Of a stretch of 64,000 nt of DNA, positions 46,104 through 55,800 are shown piece by piece. Location of the stretch: the NCBI RefSeq assembly GCF_018070025.1, contig NZ_JAGPYQ010000001.1, forward strand, positions 6,386,001 to 6,450,000, written 5' to 3'. The notes below the pieces were generated by a model, which was not told where the DNA came from, did no database searches, and was given only the letters and a program-made list of their open reading frames with translations. Made by a program: the position numbers and the translations under genes. Each line of letters starts with the position of its first letter. The first letter of the stretch is position 1. The DNA is from Streptomyces liliiviolaceus (GTDB lineage Bacteria > Actinomycetota > Actinomycetes > Streptomycetales > Streptomycetaceae).

Positions 46104-47700
46104 AGGACGGCGGGGTGGTGAGCCGCGCGGCCAGCACCGCCCTGTCGACTTTGCCGTTCTCGGTGACGGGCAGTTCCTCCAGGACCTGGAGTTCCTGCGG
46201 GACCATGTAGTCGGGCAGCGCCTCCGCGCAGTGGGCGCGCAGTTCCCTGCGGCCGGGCTCGGGGATGCCGCGTTCCATGACGGCGAAGGCGCACAGCACC
46301 GGGTCGGCCCCGGAGCCCGGCACCACCATGGCCACCGCGTCGGCGATGCCGGGGAAGTCCATGAGCCGGCGCCGTACCTCGGCGAGTTCGACGCGGTTGC
46401 CGCGGATCTGGACCTGCGAGTCGGCGCGGGAGCGGAAGTACATCGCCCCGTCCGGCCCCTGGTGCGCCAGATCGCCGGTGCGGAACACGATCTGGCCCGA
46501 GGCCGGGTTCAGCGGGTCGGGCACGAGCGCCGCCCGCGTGGCGTCGGGGTCGTTCCAGTAGCCGCTGAACAGCGAGGGGCCGCGGAGGTACATCTCCCCG
46601 ACGACACCGGGACGGGTGACCGGCCGGCCGCGTTCGTCGGCGAGCATCAGCTCGGCCCCCGGATGAGCGAAGCCGATCGACAGCCGTTCCAGATCCTCGG
46701 GCAGGGGGTTCGGCACGTCGGTGAACGAGCACGCCATCGACTCGGTGGCGCCGTAGCAGTTGATGATCCGCGTCGACGGCGACAGGGCCTGGAAACGGCG
46801 CAGTTCGGCCAGCGGGAACTCCTCGCCGCAGAAGAGCACTCCCCGCAGGCCGAGTTCGGCCAGCGCGTCCGGTTCGGTGCGCAGCACGGGCCGCCAGATC
46901 GACGGCACCCCGTGCACATGGGTCGCGCCCGCGTCACGGAGGAAGCCGAGGAACCGCCGCGGCCAGCGCAGCCGGTCGCGGGGCACCGCGACCACGGTCG
47001 CCCCGGCGCCGAGCGCCATGCCGATGTCGAGCAGGGAGAAGTCGAACTGGAGCGGTGACGTGGTGGCGACGCGGTCGTCCGGTGCGATGAGGCCGAGCCC
47101 GAGGACCGCGCGGAAGAAAGCGGTGTTGGCCCGGTGGCTCATGACGACGCCCTTGGGGCGGCCGGTCGTGCCGGAGGTGAAGATGATGTACGCCGGGTCC
47201 GTGGGGACGACTTCGCGCCGGTGCCGGATCCTGGGCTGCGGAGCACGTCCGACGGTCAGCCCGTCGGGGCCGAACCGGGCGGTGCCGACCTCGGGCGGGA
47301 TGCCGTCGCGGCCCCCGCGCTCGGTCTGCAGGTACAGGGCGGGGCGCGCGCTGTCGATGATCGACAGCAGCCGTTTGGTCGGGGTCTCGGGGCTCACCGG
47401 CACGAACGGCAGGCCGAGCAGGCAGCAGGCCAGGTACAGCGCGATCGCCGACGCCGAGGTGTCGGACTCCAGGACCACCCGGTCTCCGACGTCCAGGCCC
47501 AGGTCGGCGAGCGCGTCCTCGTAGGTCTCGACCCGTTCCCGCAACTGCGCGTAGCTGGTCGTCGCGACACCGTCGCCGGTGTCCGCGAGCTCGATCACGG
47601 CGGGTTTGTCGGGCGTGGCCTCGCAGGCTCCCATCAGGTAGCGATAAAGGTTGTCGACCGTGTTCCGTACACGGGCCGGCCGTTTTTTGTTCACACTCAT
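46090..47700 (-). CDS. VinN-like beta-amino-acid:carrier-protein adenylation enzyme
   Basis: 536-residue stand-alone adenylation enzyme of the ANL superfamily: A3 [18 protein letters not shown] in the substrate pocket, A5 CYGATES, A7 FRTGD, A8 [11 protein letters not shown]10 ENGKVDR with catalytic Lys. In vicenistatin-type macrolactam pathways VinN homologues (such as CmiS6 and IdnL1) adenylate a 3-amino acid and load it on a discrete ACP. The partners (VinL-, VinM- and VinK-like) lie alongside. Predicted substrate is the 3-amino acid from CmiS1/CmiS2, most simply 3-aminobutanoate. ATG 47700 is chosen over GTG 47709 because GAGGTGG is well spaced before it. Box C lies in the divergent promoter. 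Confidence 0.88.
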   Translation of the reverse strand: MSVNKKRPARVRNTVDNLYRYLMGACEATPDKPAVIELADTGDGVATTSYAQLRERVETYEDALADLGLDVGDRVVLESDTSASAIALYLACCLLGLPFVPVSPETPTKRLLSIIDSARPALYLQTERGGRDGIPPEVGTARFGPDGLTVGRAPQPRIRHRREVVPTDPAYIIFTSGTTGRPKGVVMSHRANTAFFRAVLGLGLIAPDDRVATTSPLQFDFSLLDIGMALGAGATVVAVPRDRLRWPRRFLGFLRDAGATHVHGVPSIWRPVLRTEPDALAELGLRGVLFCGEEFPLAELRRFQALSPSTRIINCYGATESMACSFTDVPNPLPEDLERLSIGFAHPGAELMLADERGRPVTRPGVVGEMYLRGPSLFSGYWNDPDATRAALVPDPLNPASGQIVFRTGDLAHQGPDGAMYFRSRADSQVQIRGNRVELAEVRRRLMDFPGIADAVAMVVPGSGADPVLCAFAVMERGIPEPGRRELRAHCAEALPDYMVPQELQVLEELPVTENGKVDRAVLAARLTTPPSFRGR

Positions 47701-47807
47701 CCGGGCCACCTCTACTGGCGAGCAAAGCGCGCGAATCGGCGATTTAGAGGCTTCCCTACCATGGCGCGATCGGGCCGTACAAGGCGCGCCGGACAGCAGC
47801 CCCTCGC

Positions 47808-47824
47808 TTAGGGGGTATTAGGGG
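47808..47824 (+). promoter_or_regulatory. TTAGGGG direct-repeat box C
   Basis: Two perfect TTAGGGG heptamers at 47808-47814 and 47818-47824, 10 bp apart, 83 bp before the VinK-like start and about 108 bp upstream of the divergent VinN-like start. The best-conserved copy with box A. Confidence 0.65.
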
Positions 47825-47906
47825 TACTGCCGATGCGGGGGTGACGTGCAGACTTGGGAATCCACCCTACCAACGGCAGTTCCTACATTCGAGGAGAGAA
47901 AGACAT

Positions 47907-48854
47907 ATGGATACCGGCCTCCGTACGGAAGCCGCGATGATCTTTCCCGCAATCAGTCCGGCGAGTTTCTCGAATGTCGGGAAGTTCATGCTCATGAATC
48001 CGGCCGCCCGCCGCCTTTCGGCCGAGGCGGACGAGGTGCTCGGATACTCACTCCTCGACCGCTTCCGTGCCGCCGAAGGCGATTACGAGGAATCCGCACG
48101 GATAGCGTTCCTGGTGAACTGTCTGGCCATGGCGGAATGGGCGACCGGGACACTCGGGGCGAAACCGGTGGTCTACGCCGGGCCGAGCTTCGGCGGGACG
48201 CCCGCCGCGGTGCACTCGGGCGCGCTCGACTTCTCCGAGGCGGTGCGGCTGACCGCCCTGACGGGCCGGCGCATCGAGGAGTACTTCACGCGTGAGTACC
48301 GCGACGTGGTCACCCAGTCGTTCGCCCGCACCCCCGAGGACCGGCTGGCGGAGCTGCTGAGCGAGCTGGACGACCGGGGCGACTGGTACGACGTCTCCTG
48401 CTACGTCGACCACGACTTCTACATGCTCTCGGTGCGTGAGCACCGCCTGGGCTGGCTGAACGAGCGGCTGCGCGCGCTGGGCGGGCTGCCCCTGTCCACG
48501 ATGCGCCCGCCCATGCACTCCAGCGCCTTCCGCGCCCTTCGCCAGACGCTGGAGAGCGAGGTGTACGCGGACGCCGACTTCGGCGACCCGGCGCTTCCGG
48601 TGGTGTCGGACCACGACGGTTCGCTGCTGCGGTCGGGCGGGGAGCTGCGCACGCTGCTGCTGGACGCGGCGGTGCGGCCGGTGCGGTGGCCGGTCGTGAT
48701 GCGGACCCTGCGGGACCTCGGCGTCGGCACGCTCCATGTGTGCGGCCCCGACAATCTGTGGGGGCGGGTGCGGTGCGTGACCGACCATTTCGAGGTCGTG
48801 GCACTCAAACCGGAGGTGGCCATGCGGCCGCGCCGCCGGGACGTCGCCGTATGA
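47907..48854 (+). CDS. VinK-like dipeptidyl/aminoacyl acyltransferase
   Basis: 315-residue discrete acyltransferase of the malonyl-transferase fold with an atypical nucleophile elbow GPSFGG (Ser94) instead of GHSxG, and His204 (MHSSAF) as general base. This pattern matches VinK, which moves the capped dipeptidyl starter from the discrete ACP (VinL) to the N-terminal ACP of the first PKS protein. That acceptor ACP is present in the PKS at 33745-44988. ATG 47907 follows a GAGGAG site. Convergent with the VinL-like gene, 62 nt apart. Confidence 0.88.
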   Translation: MDTGLRTEAAMIFPAISPASFSNVGKFMLMNPAARRLSAEADEVLGYSLLDRFRAAEGDYEESARIAFLVNCLAMAEWATGTLGAKPVVYAGPSFGGTPAAVHSGALDFSEAVRLTALTGRRIEEYFTREYRDVVTQSFARTPEDRLAELLSELDDRGDWYDVSCYVDHDFYMLSVREHRLGWLNERLRALGGLPLSTMRPPMHSSAFRALRQTLESEVYADADFGDPALPVVSDHDGSLLRSGGELRTLLLDAAVRPVRWPVVMRTLRDLGVGTLHVCGPDNLWGRVRCVTDHFEVVALKPEVAMRPRRRDVAV

Positions 48855-48916
48855 TCATCGCGAAGGTCGCCGATGAAAAAGGCGCACGCATCCCGTCGGC
48901 GTTACGGACGGGTATT

Positions 48917-49165
48917 TCAGGCGGCCGTTTCCCGCATCCGGGAGAGGGTCGACCACAGCGTGCCGGGCGTGGCGAAGTTGGCCATGTCGAGCGCATCGTC
49001 CACGAACCGCACCTGGAACGTGCTCTCCAGCGACGCCAGCAGTTCGACCGCGCCCATGGAATCCAGGCCGAAATCACGCAGACTGCTGTCCCCGGCCAGC
49101 GAGTCGCCTGCCGAGAGAAAAGGCAGCCGTTGCCGCAGAATCTCCTCGAACCGAGAATCCCACAT
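48917..49165 (-). CDS. Discrete acyl carrier protein (VinL-like)
   Basis: 82-residue ACP with Ser36 in [13 protein letters not shown] as phosphopantetheine site and a typical helix II-IV pattern. AGGAG lies 7 nt before ATG 49165. Surrounded by VinN-, VinK- and VinM-like genes, it is the expected carrier on which the beta-amino acid is loaded, aminoacylated and handed to the PKS. Box D is upstream. Confidence 0.92.
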   Translation of the reverse strand: MWDSRFEEILRQRLPFLSAGDSLAGDSSLRDFGLDSMGAVELLASLESTFQVRFVDDALDMANFATPGTLWSTLSRMRETAA

Positions 49166-49257
49166 ATTCACTCCTGAAGGCGTCGGGCCATTATTTCGGG
49201 CCGCGGAAATGACGTGTTCCGTGGACCACGCTAAGCAGCCGCCCGCGTGGCGGACAA

Positions 49258-49274
49258 CCCTTATCAACCCCTTT
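49258..49274 (-). promoter_or_regulatory. TTAGGGG direct-repeat box D
   Basis: On the minus strand: AAAGGGG-TTG-ATAAGGG-TTG, again 10-bp spacing, closest to box B. It lies 93 bp upstream of the ACP start and just before the divergent VinM-like start at 49289, so it could serve either gene. Confidence 0.5.
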
Positions 49275-49288
49275 CCACGGATGACGGA

Positions 49289-50929
49289 ATGACTGAGATT
49301 CCCGAGCACGCGCTCCACGCGCGATTCCTGCGCGGCCTGGCCGCCTCCCCCGGACGTCCCGCGTTCCGGACCGACGACGGGACCATGACCTACGAGACCC
49401 TGCACGAGCAGGCACTCGCGTGGGCGGGCGCGCTGCTGGCCTCGCCGGCGGGACCGCCCCGGGCTGTCGGCGTACTGGCCGAGAAGGGCCGGACGTCATG
49501 CGCCGGGCTGCTCGCGGCGCTGTACGCCGGTGCGGCCGTCGTACCGCTCGCTCCCGACTTTCCCCCGGTGCGCACCCGGCGGATGCTGGCGGCGGCCGGG
49601 GTCTCGGCGGTGGTCGCCGACCGGGCCGGGCTGGCCGCGCTGGAGGCGGCCGACCAGGCTGCGCCCGACCGGGATACGGCCGACCCGGATGCGGTCGGCC
49701 CGGATGCGGTCGGCTCGGATGCGGTCGGCTCGGATGCGGTCGGCTCGGACGTGCCGGTGCTGACGAGCGATCCCGGGGCCGCGGGCCGGTTCCCGGCCCT
49801 CCCGGTCCGTGCGCGAGACGCCCTGAGCGCACCGCGCCCGGTCGCGCCCGGCGACCTCGCCTACATGCTCTTCACCTCGGGTTCGACCGGCCGCCCCAAG
49901 GGTGTGCCGATCACGCACGCGAGCACGCACCACTACTTCTCCCTGCTGGACGCCCGCTACGACTTCGGCCCCGAGGACGTCTTCTCACAGACCTTCGGAC
50001 TGAACTTCGACTGCGCGATGTTCGACCTGTTCTGCGCGTGGGGAGCCGGCGCGAGCGTCCATACGGTGCCCGTGCGCGCTTACACCGATCTGCCCGCGTT
50101 CGTCGCCGAGCGCGGGATGAGCGTGTGGTTCTCCACGCCCAGCGCCGTCGCCCTCGTCCGGCGGATGGGAGGCCTGACGCCCGCGGCGATGCCGTCACTG
50201 CGCTGGAGCCTGTTCGCCGGTGAGGCGCTGCGCTGCGCGGACGCCGCCGACTGGCAGGACGCCGCGGCCCGTTCGATCGTGGAGAACCTGTACGGCCCCA
50301 CCGAACTCACCGTCACCGTCACCGGTCACCGCTGGTCGCCTCGGCTCTCCCCCGCCCTCGGGGTGAACGGCCAGGTACCCATCGGGACGTTGCACGCGGG
50401 TCACGACCAGCTGCTGCTCGGCCCCGACGGGGCTCCTGCCGGACCTGCCGGAACCGAGGGCGAACTGTGCGTCACCGGACCGCAGATGACCGCCGGCTAC
50501 CTGGACCCCGCGGACGACGAGGGCCGCTTCCTCCGGTACGGGGGCCGGACCTGGTACCGCACCGGTGACCGCGTCCGCCGGCTGGCGGACGGTCAACTGG
50601 TCTACCTCGGCAGGCTGGACGCCCAGGTACAGGTCCAGGGCTGGCGGGTCGAACTCGCCGAGGTCGACGACGCCGTCCGCGCGTGCGCCGGAGTCGAGGA
50701 CGCGGTGACCGTGACCCGCCCCGCGGGCGGCGGCGGACTGGAACTGGTGGTGTTCTACACCGGCGTCCCCGCCTCCCCCGTCGTCCTCGCCGGGCAGCTG
50801 CGGCGGGTGCTCCCCGAAGGGATGCTGCCGCGGGCGTTCCGTCACGTCGAGTCCTTCCCGCTCAACGCCAACCGGAAGATCGACCGGTCCCGGCTCGCGG
50901 CGACGGCCGGCACACCCGGCGGGCCCTGA
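49289..50929 (+). CDS. VinM-like amino-acid adenylation/aminoacylation enzyme
   Basis: 546-residue stand-alone adenylation enzyme: A3 [11 protein letters not shown], pocket [10 protein letters not shown]5 LYGPTEL, A7 YRTGD, A8 [11 protein letters not shown]10 NANRKIDR. In the vicenistatin system VinM attaches L-alanine to the amino group of the ACP-bound beta-amino acid, making a protected dipeptidyl-ACP. This gene is next to the VinL-like ACP and is distinct from the VinN-like enzyme, so the same role is inferred. Alanine specificity is not proven from sequence. It contains an in-frame 15-bp tandem repeat (49686-49745) in the N-terminal domain. The ribosome binding site is weak. Confidence 0.85.
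   Translation: MTEIPEHALHARFLRGLAASPGRPAFRTDDGTMTYETLHEQALAWAGALLASPAGPPRAVGVLAEKGRTSCAGLLAALYAGAAVVPLAPDFPPVRTRRMLAAAGVSAVVADRAGLAALEAADQAAPDRDTADPDAVGPDAVGSDAVGSDAVGSDVPVLTSDPGAAGRFPALPVRARDALSAPRPVAPGDLAYMLFTSGSTGRPKGVPITHASTHHYFSLLDARYDFGPEDVFSQTFGLNFDCAMFDLFCAWGAGASVHTVPVRAYTDLPAFVAERGMSVWFSTPSAVALVRRMGGLTPAAMPSLRWSLFAGEALRCADAADWQDAAARSIVENLYGPTELTVTVTGHRWSPRLSPALGVNGQVPIGTLHAGHDQLLLGPDGAPAGPAGTEGELCVTGPQMTAGYLDPADDEGRFLRYGGRTWYRTGDRVRRLADGQLVYLGRLDAQVQVQGWRVELAEVDDAVRACAGVEDAVTVTRPAGGGGLELVVFYTGVPASPVVLAGQLRRVLPEGMLPRAFRHVESFPLNANRKIDRSRLAATAGTPGGP
49686..49745. repeat. 15-bp tandem repeat in the VinM-like gene
   Basis: Four consecutive copies of CGGATGCGGTCGGC(C/T), coding four Asp-Ala-Val-Gly-(Pro/Ser) pentapeptides in a surface-loop position between LEAADQAAP and VPVLTSDPG. 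In-frame length means copy-number change would not break the enzyme. Confidence 0.92.
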
Positions 50930-50939
50930 ACGCACCACA

Positions 50940-50962
50940 CCGGGCCGCCCGGAGCGGCCCGG
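50940..50962 (+). terminator. Hairpin between VinM-like and MFS genes
   Basis: Perfect 9-bp stem CCGGGCCGC / GCGGCCCGG with a 5-nt loop, 11 nt after the VinM-like stop and 34 nt before the MFS start. Could terminate or attenuate read-through into the transporter. Confidence 0.45.
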
Positions 50963-50995
50963 CTCCGACCGACCATGTCTCCCGACGGAGGATCA

Positions 50996-52639
50996 ATGTC
51001 CACCACCGCATCACCCCAGCTGGCCGGGCGGCGAGAGTGGGTGGGGCTCGCCGTCCTGGTCCTGGCCAATCTGCTCATCTCGATGGACATCTCGGTCCTC
51101 TACCTCGCCGTCCCGTTCATCACCGCGTCGCTGGAGCCGAGCAGTGTCCAGCAGCTGTGGATCCTCGACATCTACGGGTTCCTGCTCGCCGGTCTGCTGA
51201 TCACGATGGGCGTCCTCGGGGACCGGTTCGGACGCCGCCGGCTGCTGATGATCGGCGCCGCGCTGTTCGGCACCGCGTCGGTCGCCGCCGCCTACGCGGG
51301 CAGCGCCGAGACCCTCATCGGCACCCGCGCGCTGCTCGGCGTGGCGGGCGCGATCCTCGCGCCGTCCACGCTGGCGCTCATCCGCAACATGTTCCAGGAC
51401 GTCGCCCAGCGACGTACCGCGATCGCGATCTGGACGGCCGGGTTCGCCGGCGGCGCCGCGCTCGGGCCGCTGGTGTCCGGGGTACTGCTGGACCACTTCT
51501 GGTGGGGCTCGGTGTTCCTGATCAACGTCCCGGCGATGGTGCTGCTGCTGGCACTCGCGCCGGCGCTGATCCCCGAGTACCGCGATCCGCGGCCCGGCGG
51601 GTTCGACCTGCTGAGCGCGGTGCTGTCGCTCGGCGCCGTGCTCCCGGTGATCTACGGGATCAAGTCGCTGGCGCAGGACGGTGTGAGCGCGGTCGCGGTG
51701 GCGGCCCTGCTCGCCGGACCGGTGATCGGCGCGGCGTTCGTCCAGCGGCAGCGGACGGTGCGCGATCCCCTGATCGACCTGAACCTGTTTCGCGTACGTG
51801 CCTTCTCGGCACCGATGGCCGTGAACGTGGTGGCGTTCTTCGCACTGGTCGGATTCGCACTGTTCTCCACGCAGTGGCTGCAACTCGTGCGCGGCATGGG
51901 CCCGTTGGAGGCCGCGCTGTGGTCGCTGCCCGCACCGGTGGCGGTGGCCTTCGCCACCACGATCGCCACCGGCGTCGCCCGCACGGTGCGTCCGGTGTAC
52001 ATCGTGTCCACCGGGCTGCTGATCACGGCCGTCGGGTTCCTCGTGCTGACCCAGGTCGGGGTGCACTCCCACCTCGCGGTCCTGGTCGGCGGTGTCGTCG
52101 GGGTCGCCGTCGGGCTCGGGGTCGCGCTGACGCTGACCGCCGACATGATCCTCGGCGCGGCTCCGCCGGAGCGCGCCGGAGCGGCGTCCGCTCTGTCGGA
52201 GACCGCCAACCAGCTCGGCGCCGCGCTGGGCGTCGCGATCCTGGGGAGCATCGGCGCCGCGATCTACCGGACCGATGTGCGGGACACCGTGCCGTCCGGA
52301 ATGCCGCCGGAGGCGCTGCACGCCGCTCGCGAGACGCTGGGCGGAGCGTCCGAGGTCGCCCAGCAACTCCCGGAGCCCGCACGGTCCGGGCTGCTGGACG
52401 GGGCCCGGGAGGCGTTCGTCCACGGCCTGAATCTCAACGCCGCGATCGCCGCCGCCGTGATGGTGGCCGCCGCCACGGCGGCCACGCTGCTGCTGCGCCG
52501 CCAGCCGGTGGCCCCGGCTGCCTCGGCCGCACCCGACGCGCCACTCCGCGCACCGAGTGACACGCTCCTCGACGAACCGAGCGGGGCGCCCCTCGACCAG
52601 CCGCTCGACGAGAGCGTGCCGGGGTCCGCCGGGGGCTGA
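50996..52639 (+). CDS. MFS exporter, DHA2 (14-TM) family
   Basis: 547 residues with 14 predicted membrane helices, motif A GDRFGRRRLL between helices 2 and 3 and the antiporter motif region GPLVSGVLLD. DHA2 proteins are proton-driven drug exporters common in antibiotic clusters. Here it probably exports the macrolactam and gives self-protection. ATG 50996 has ACGGAGG upstream. The C-terminal tail (about 505-547) is a repetitive Pro/Asp/Leu stretch (PLDQPLDESVPG) whose DNA is partly repeated downstream of the gene. Confidence 0.92.
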   Translation: MSTTASPQLAGRREWVGLAVLVLANLLISMDISVLYLAVPFITASLEPSSVQQLWILDIYGFLLAGLLITMGVLGDRFGRRRLLMIGAALFGTASVAAAYAGSAETLIGTRALLGVAGAILAPSTLALIRNMFQDVAQRRTAIAIWTAGFAGGAALGPLVSGVLLDHFWWGSVFLINVPAMVLLLALAPALIPEYRDPRPGGFDLLSAVLSLGAVLPVIYGIKSLAQDGVSAVAVAALLAGPVIGAAFVQRQRTVRDPLIDLNLFRVRAFSAPMAVNVVAFFALVGFALFSTQWLQLVRGMGPLEAALWSLPAPVAVAFATTIATGVARTVRPVYIVSTGLLITAVGFLVLTQVGVHSHLAVLVGGVVGVAVGLGVALTLTADMILGAAPPERAGAASALSETANQLGAALGVAILGSIGAAIYRTDVRDTVPSGMPPEALHAARETLGGASEVAQQLPEPARSGLLDGAREAFVHGLNLNAAIAAAVMVAAATAATLLLRRQPVAPAASAAPDAPLRAPSDTLLDEPSGAPLDQPLDESVPGSAGG

Positions 52640-52642
52640 CCC

Positions 52643-52675
52643 CGGGCGGGGTACGGGCGGGGTACGGGCGGGGTA
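52643..52675. repeat. Three perfect 11-bp tandem repeats
   Basis: CGGGCGGGGTA three times in a row immediately after the MFS stop, running into the left arm of the terminator hairpin. It may have arisen by slippage on the terminator arm. Confidence 0.9.
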
Positions 52676-52699
52676 CGGCCCAGATCCGGGCCGTACCCC
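52670..52699. terminator. Strong hairpin between convergent MFS and PKS genes
   Basis: Perfect 12-bp stem GGGGTACGGCCC / GGGCCGTACCCC with a 6-nt loop (AGATCC), 30 nt after the MFS stop. The remaining bases to the PKS stop at 52866 contain no gene. It is likely a terminator for the transporter transcript, and may act on both strands. Confidence 0.75.
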
Positions 52700-52865
52700 A
52701 TCCGCGTGCGGTCCGGCCCCGGGCGACCGGGCCCGGACCCCACCTCGGCACGGGCCGGCCCCGAGCGCGGCGCGTCACACGACGCGCCGCTCGACACCCG
52801 CGTGCCGGGGTCGCCCGTGGGCTGGCCCCGGGCCGGAGCCGGCCTGGGGCAGGGGCGGATTCGGG

Positions 52866-55800
52866 TCAGGCCGGGGTTTCCAGTTCGTCGTCCAGGATGG
52901 CGAACATCTCCTTCGCCGACACCGTCGCGAGGCTCGCCCCGGTGGCGGTGCCGGTCTGAGAGGGGGCGGCCCAGGCCGCGGTGAGGGCGCGCAGCCGGGC
53001 GGTGATCCTGGCGCGCTCGGCCTCGTCCGGCTCGGCTGCCTCCAGGGCCAGTTCCAGGTTCCGCAGTTCGGTGTCCAGTGCGGGCCCGGTCTCTTCCTCC
53101 GGAGCCAGTTCGGTCAGCAGCAGTTCGGCGACCGCGCGGGACGTCGGATGGTCGAAGACGAGCGAGGTGGGCAGCCGGAGGCCGGTGACGGCGTTGAGGG
53201 CGTTGCGCAGTTGGACCGCGGTGAGCGAGCTGAAGCCCAGCTCGGTGAACGCCCGGTCAGGCTCGATGGAAGCGCCCTCGTCGTGGCCGAGTACGGCGGC
53301 GACCTGACCGCGGACGACCTCCAGCAGGAAGCGGTCCCGGTCGGGACCGGTCCGGCCGGCGAGTCGCAGCGTCGGCGGGGCGGCCCCTCCGTTGCGGGCG
53401 GTCCGCCGGGCCGGGACCCTGACCAGGCCGTGCAGCATGGCCGGCAGCGCCGCGGATCCGGCGTGGGAGCGCAGGACGCCGATGTCGAACCGGACGGGCA
53501 GCAGGACGCTCCCGCCGTGCTCCAGGGCCCGGTCGAACAGCGCCAGCCCTTCGGCGGTGGACAGCGCCGGTATCCCGGAGCGTTCGTGCCGCCGGGTGTC
53601 CTCGCCGAGCCGCTCGGCCATCCCGGCCTCGGCCCACGGGCCCCACGCCAGCGACACCGCCGGCAGGCGCCGGCCGCGCCGGTGTTCGGCGAGCGCGTCC
53701 AGGTAGGCGTTCGCCATCGCGTAGTTGCCCTGTCCGGGGGCGCCGAGGGTGCCGGAGACGGACGAGAACAGTACGAATGCCGTCAGGTCCTGCTCGCGGG
53801 TCAGTTCGTGCAGGTTCCAGGCCGCGTCCACCTTGGGTCGCAGGACGGCGGCCACGCGCTCGGGGGTCAGGGCGGAGATCACCCCGTCGTCCAGGACACC
53901 CGCGGCGTGGACGACACCGGTGAGCACGCGTCCGTCCAGCAGGGCGGCCGCGGCCCGTCGGTCGGCCAGGTCGCACGCGGTGATCTCGACGCGCGCGCCC
54001 AGTGCGGTGAGTTCCTCTCTCAGTTCCGCCGCGCCGGGTGCGTCGATGCCGCGCCTGCTGGTCAGCAGCAGCCGCCGGACTCCGTGCGCGGACACCAGGT
54101 GCCGGGCGATCAGGGTGCCCAGACCGCCCGTCCCCCCGGTGATCAGTACGGTGCCGTCGGGGTTCCAGGGCCCGGGAACCGCGGGTGTCCGGCCCGCGCC
54201 GGTCAACCGGGGGATCCACGGTTCGCCCGCGCGCAGCGCGACCTGGGGTTCGGTCAGGGAGGCCGCCGCGGGCAGGGCTCGCGCCGACTCGGGGGTGCCG
54301 TCGGTGTCGAGCAGGACGAACCGGTCGGGGTGTTCGGCCTGGGCGACGCGGACGAGGCCCCACAGGGCGGCTGCGCCGAGGTCCGCGATGCGTTCGTGGG
54401 GCGCCGCGGCGACCGCGCCCCCGGTCACCAGGACCAGCCGGGACGCGGCGAACCGGTCGTCGGCGAGCCACGCCTGGATCAACTCCAGCATGCGGCGCGA
54501 GACGGCGTGCACGTCTTCGGGCGTACGGGCGAGGCCCCCGCTGTCGGTGCCACCGGCAGCGGGGGCCTCGCGGACGTCTCGGACAGACGGCGCGACCAGG
54601 ACCACCTCGGGTACGTCCGTCTCGGCGAGGGCCGCCAGGTCCGCGAAGACGGGGATCCCGTCGGCCTGACCGAGCCCGTCCGCGACGACGCCGACGGCGG
54701 CGCAGGTCGCGCGCGGCGCTTCGAGGGGCGTGCGCGTCCAGCCGACCCGGAACAGCGAGTCGTGCCATGCGCCCCCCGCGGAGGTCAGCCGCTCGGCGGA
54801 GACGGCGGTCGTCGTCACGGCGCCGGACAGCACCGGCCGGCCGGTCTCGTCGGCGAGTCGCAGGGTACGTCCACTGCCGGCGGCCGGAGAGATCCGTACC
54901 CGCAAGGCCCTGGCGCCCGTCGTGTGCAGGCTCACCCCGCTCCAGCCGGTCGCCATCACCGCCTCGGTTCCGCCGGTCCGGCCGGTTCCCTCGTCGAGGA
55001 AGGCGATGTGGGTGGCGGCGTCCAGCAGCGCCGGGTGGATGCCGAACCCGGCCGCCCCGGTGGAGCCGCTCTCGGGGAGTTCGACCTCCGCGAAGAGTTC
55101 CCCGTCGCGCCGCCATGCCGCGCGCAGCCCCTGGAACACCGGCCCGTAGCCGTGGCCCCGGACGAGCAGCTTCTCGTACGCGTCGTCGATGTCGACGGGG
55201 TCGGCGGCGCGCGGCGGCCACTCGGCCAGGTCGAACGCGGCGCTCTCCTGGTCCGGGGAGAGCAGGCCGGAGGCGTTGTGCGTCCACGGCAGGTCCGCGG
55301 GAGCGTCCGCGGGCCGGGAGTGGACGTCGACCTGCCGGGTGCCGGCCTCCTCCGGGCCGACCGCCACCTGGAGCGAGAGGGCGCCACGTGCCGGGACCAC
55401 CAGCGGTTCGTGGACGGTGAGTTCGGCGATCGTCCCGCAGCCGACCTCGTCGGCGGCCCGCATGAGCAGGTCCACGTACGCGGCGCCCGGCAGCGGCGTG
55501 CTGCCGAGCAGGTCGTGGTCCGCCAGCCATGGCTGGGTGCCGAGCGCCAGCCGTCCGGTGAGGACGGCACCGCCGGAGCCGGGCAGGGCGAGGACGGCGC
55601 CGAGCAGCGGATGCCCGGCGGGTTCCAGCCCCGCGGTGCCGACGTCGTCGACGCGGCCCGTGGCGGCGCCCGTCGCGTCGGGCCAGTACCGCTTGCGCTG
55701 GAACGCGTACGTCGGCAGGTCCACCCGCCGGGCGCCGCGTCCGGCGAACACGGCGTTCCAGTCGACCCGGGCGCCGGCGACGTGGAGCCGGCCGATCGCG

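Larger units (their letters stand above)
52600..52833. repeat. 48-bp imperfect direct repeat at and after the MFS 3' end
   Basis: 52600-52647 (end of the MFS gene and its stop) and 52786-52833 (non-coding) match at about 40 of 48 positions without gaps. The second copy looks like a decayed duplicate of the gene tail, implying local duplication between the exporter and PKS genes. Confidence 0.6.

Noticed and set aside
48855..48916. Imperfect hairpin (TCATCG / CGATGA) between the convergent VinK-like and ACP genes
   Set aside because: Short stem with a bulge and the A-run on the wrong side for a plus-strand terminator; too weak to call.
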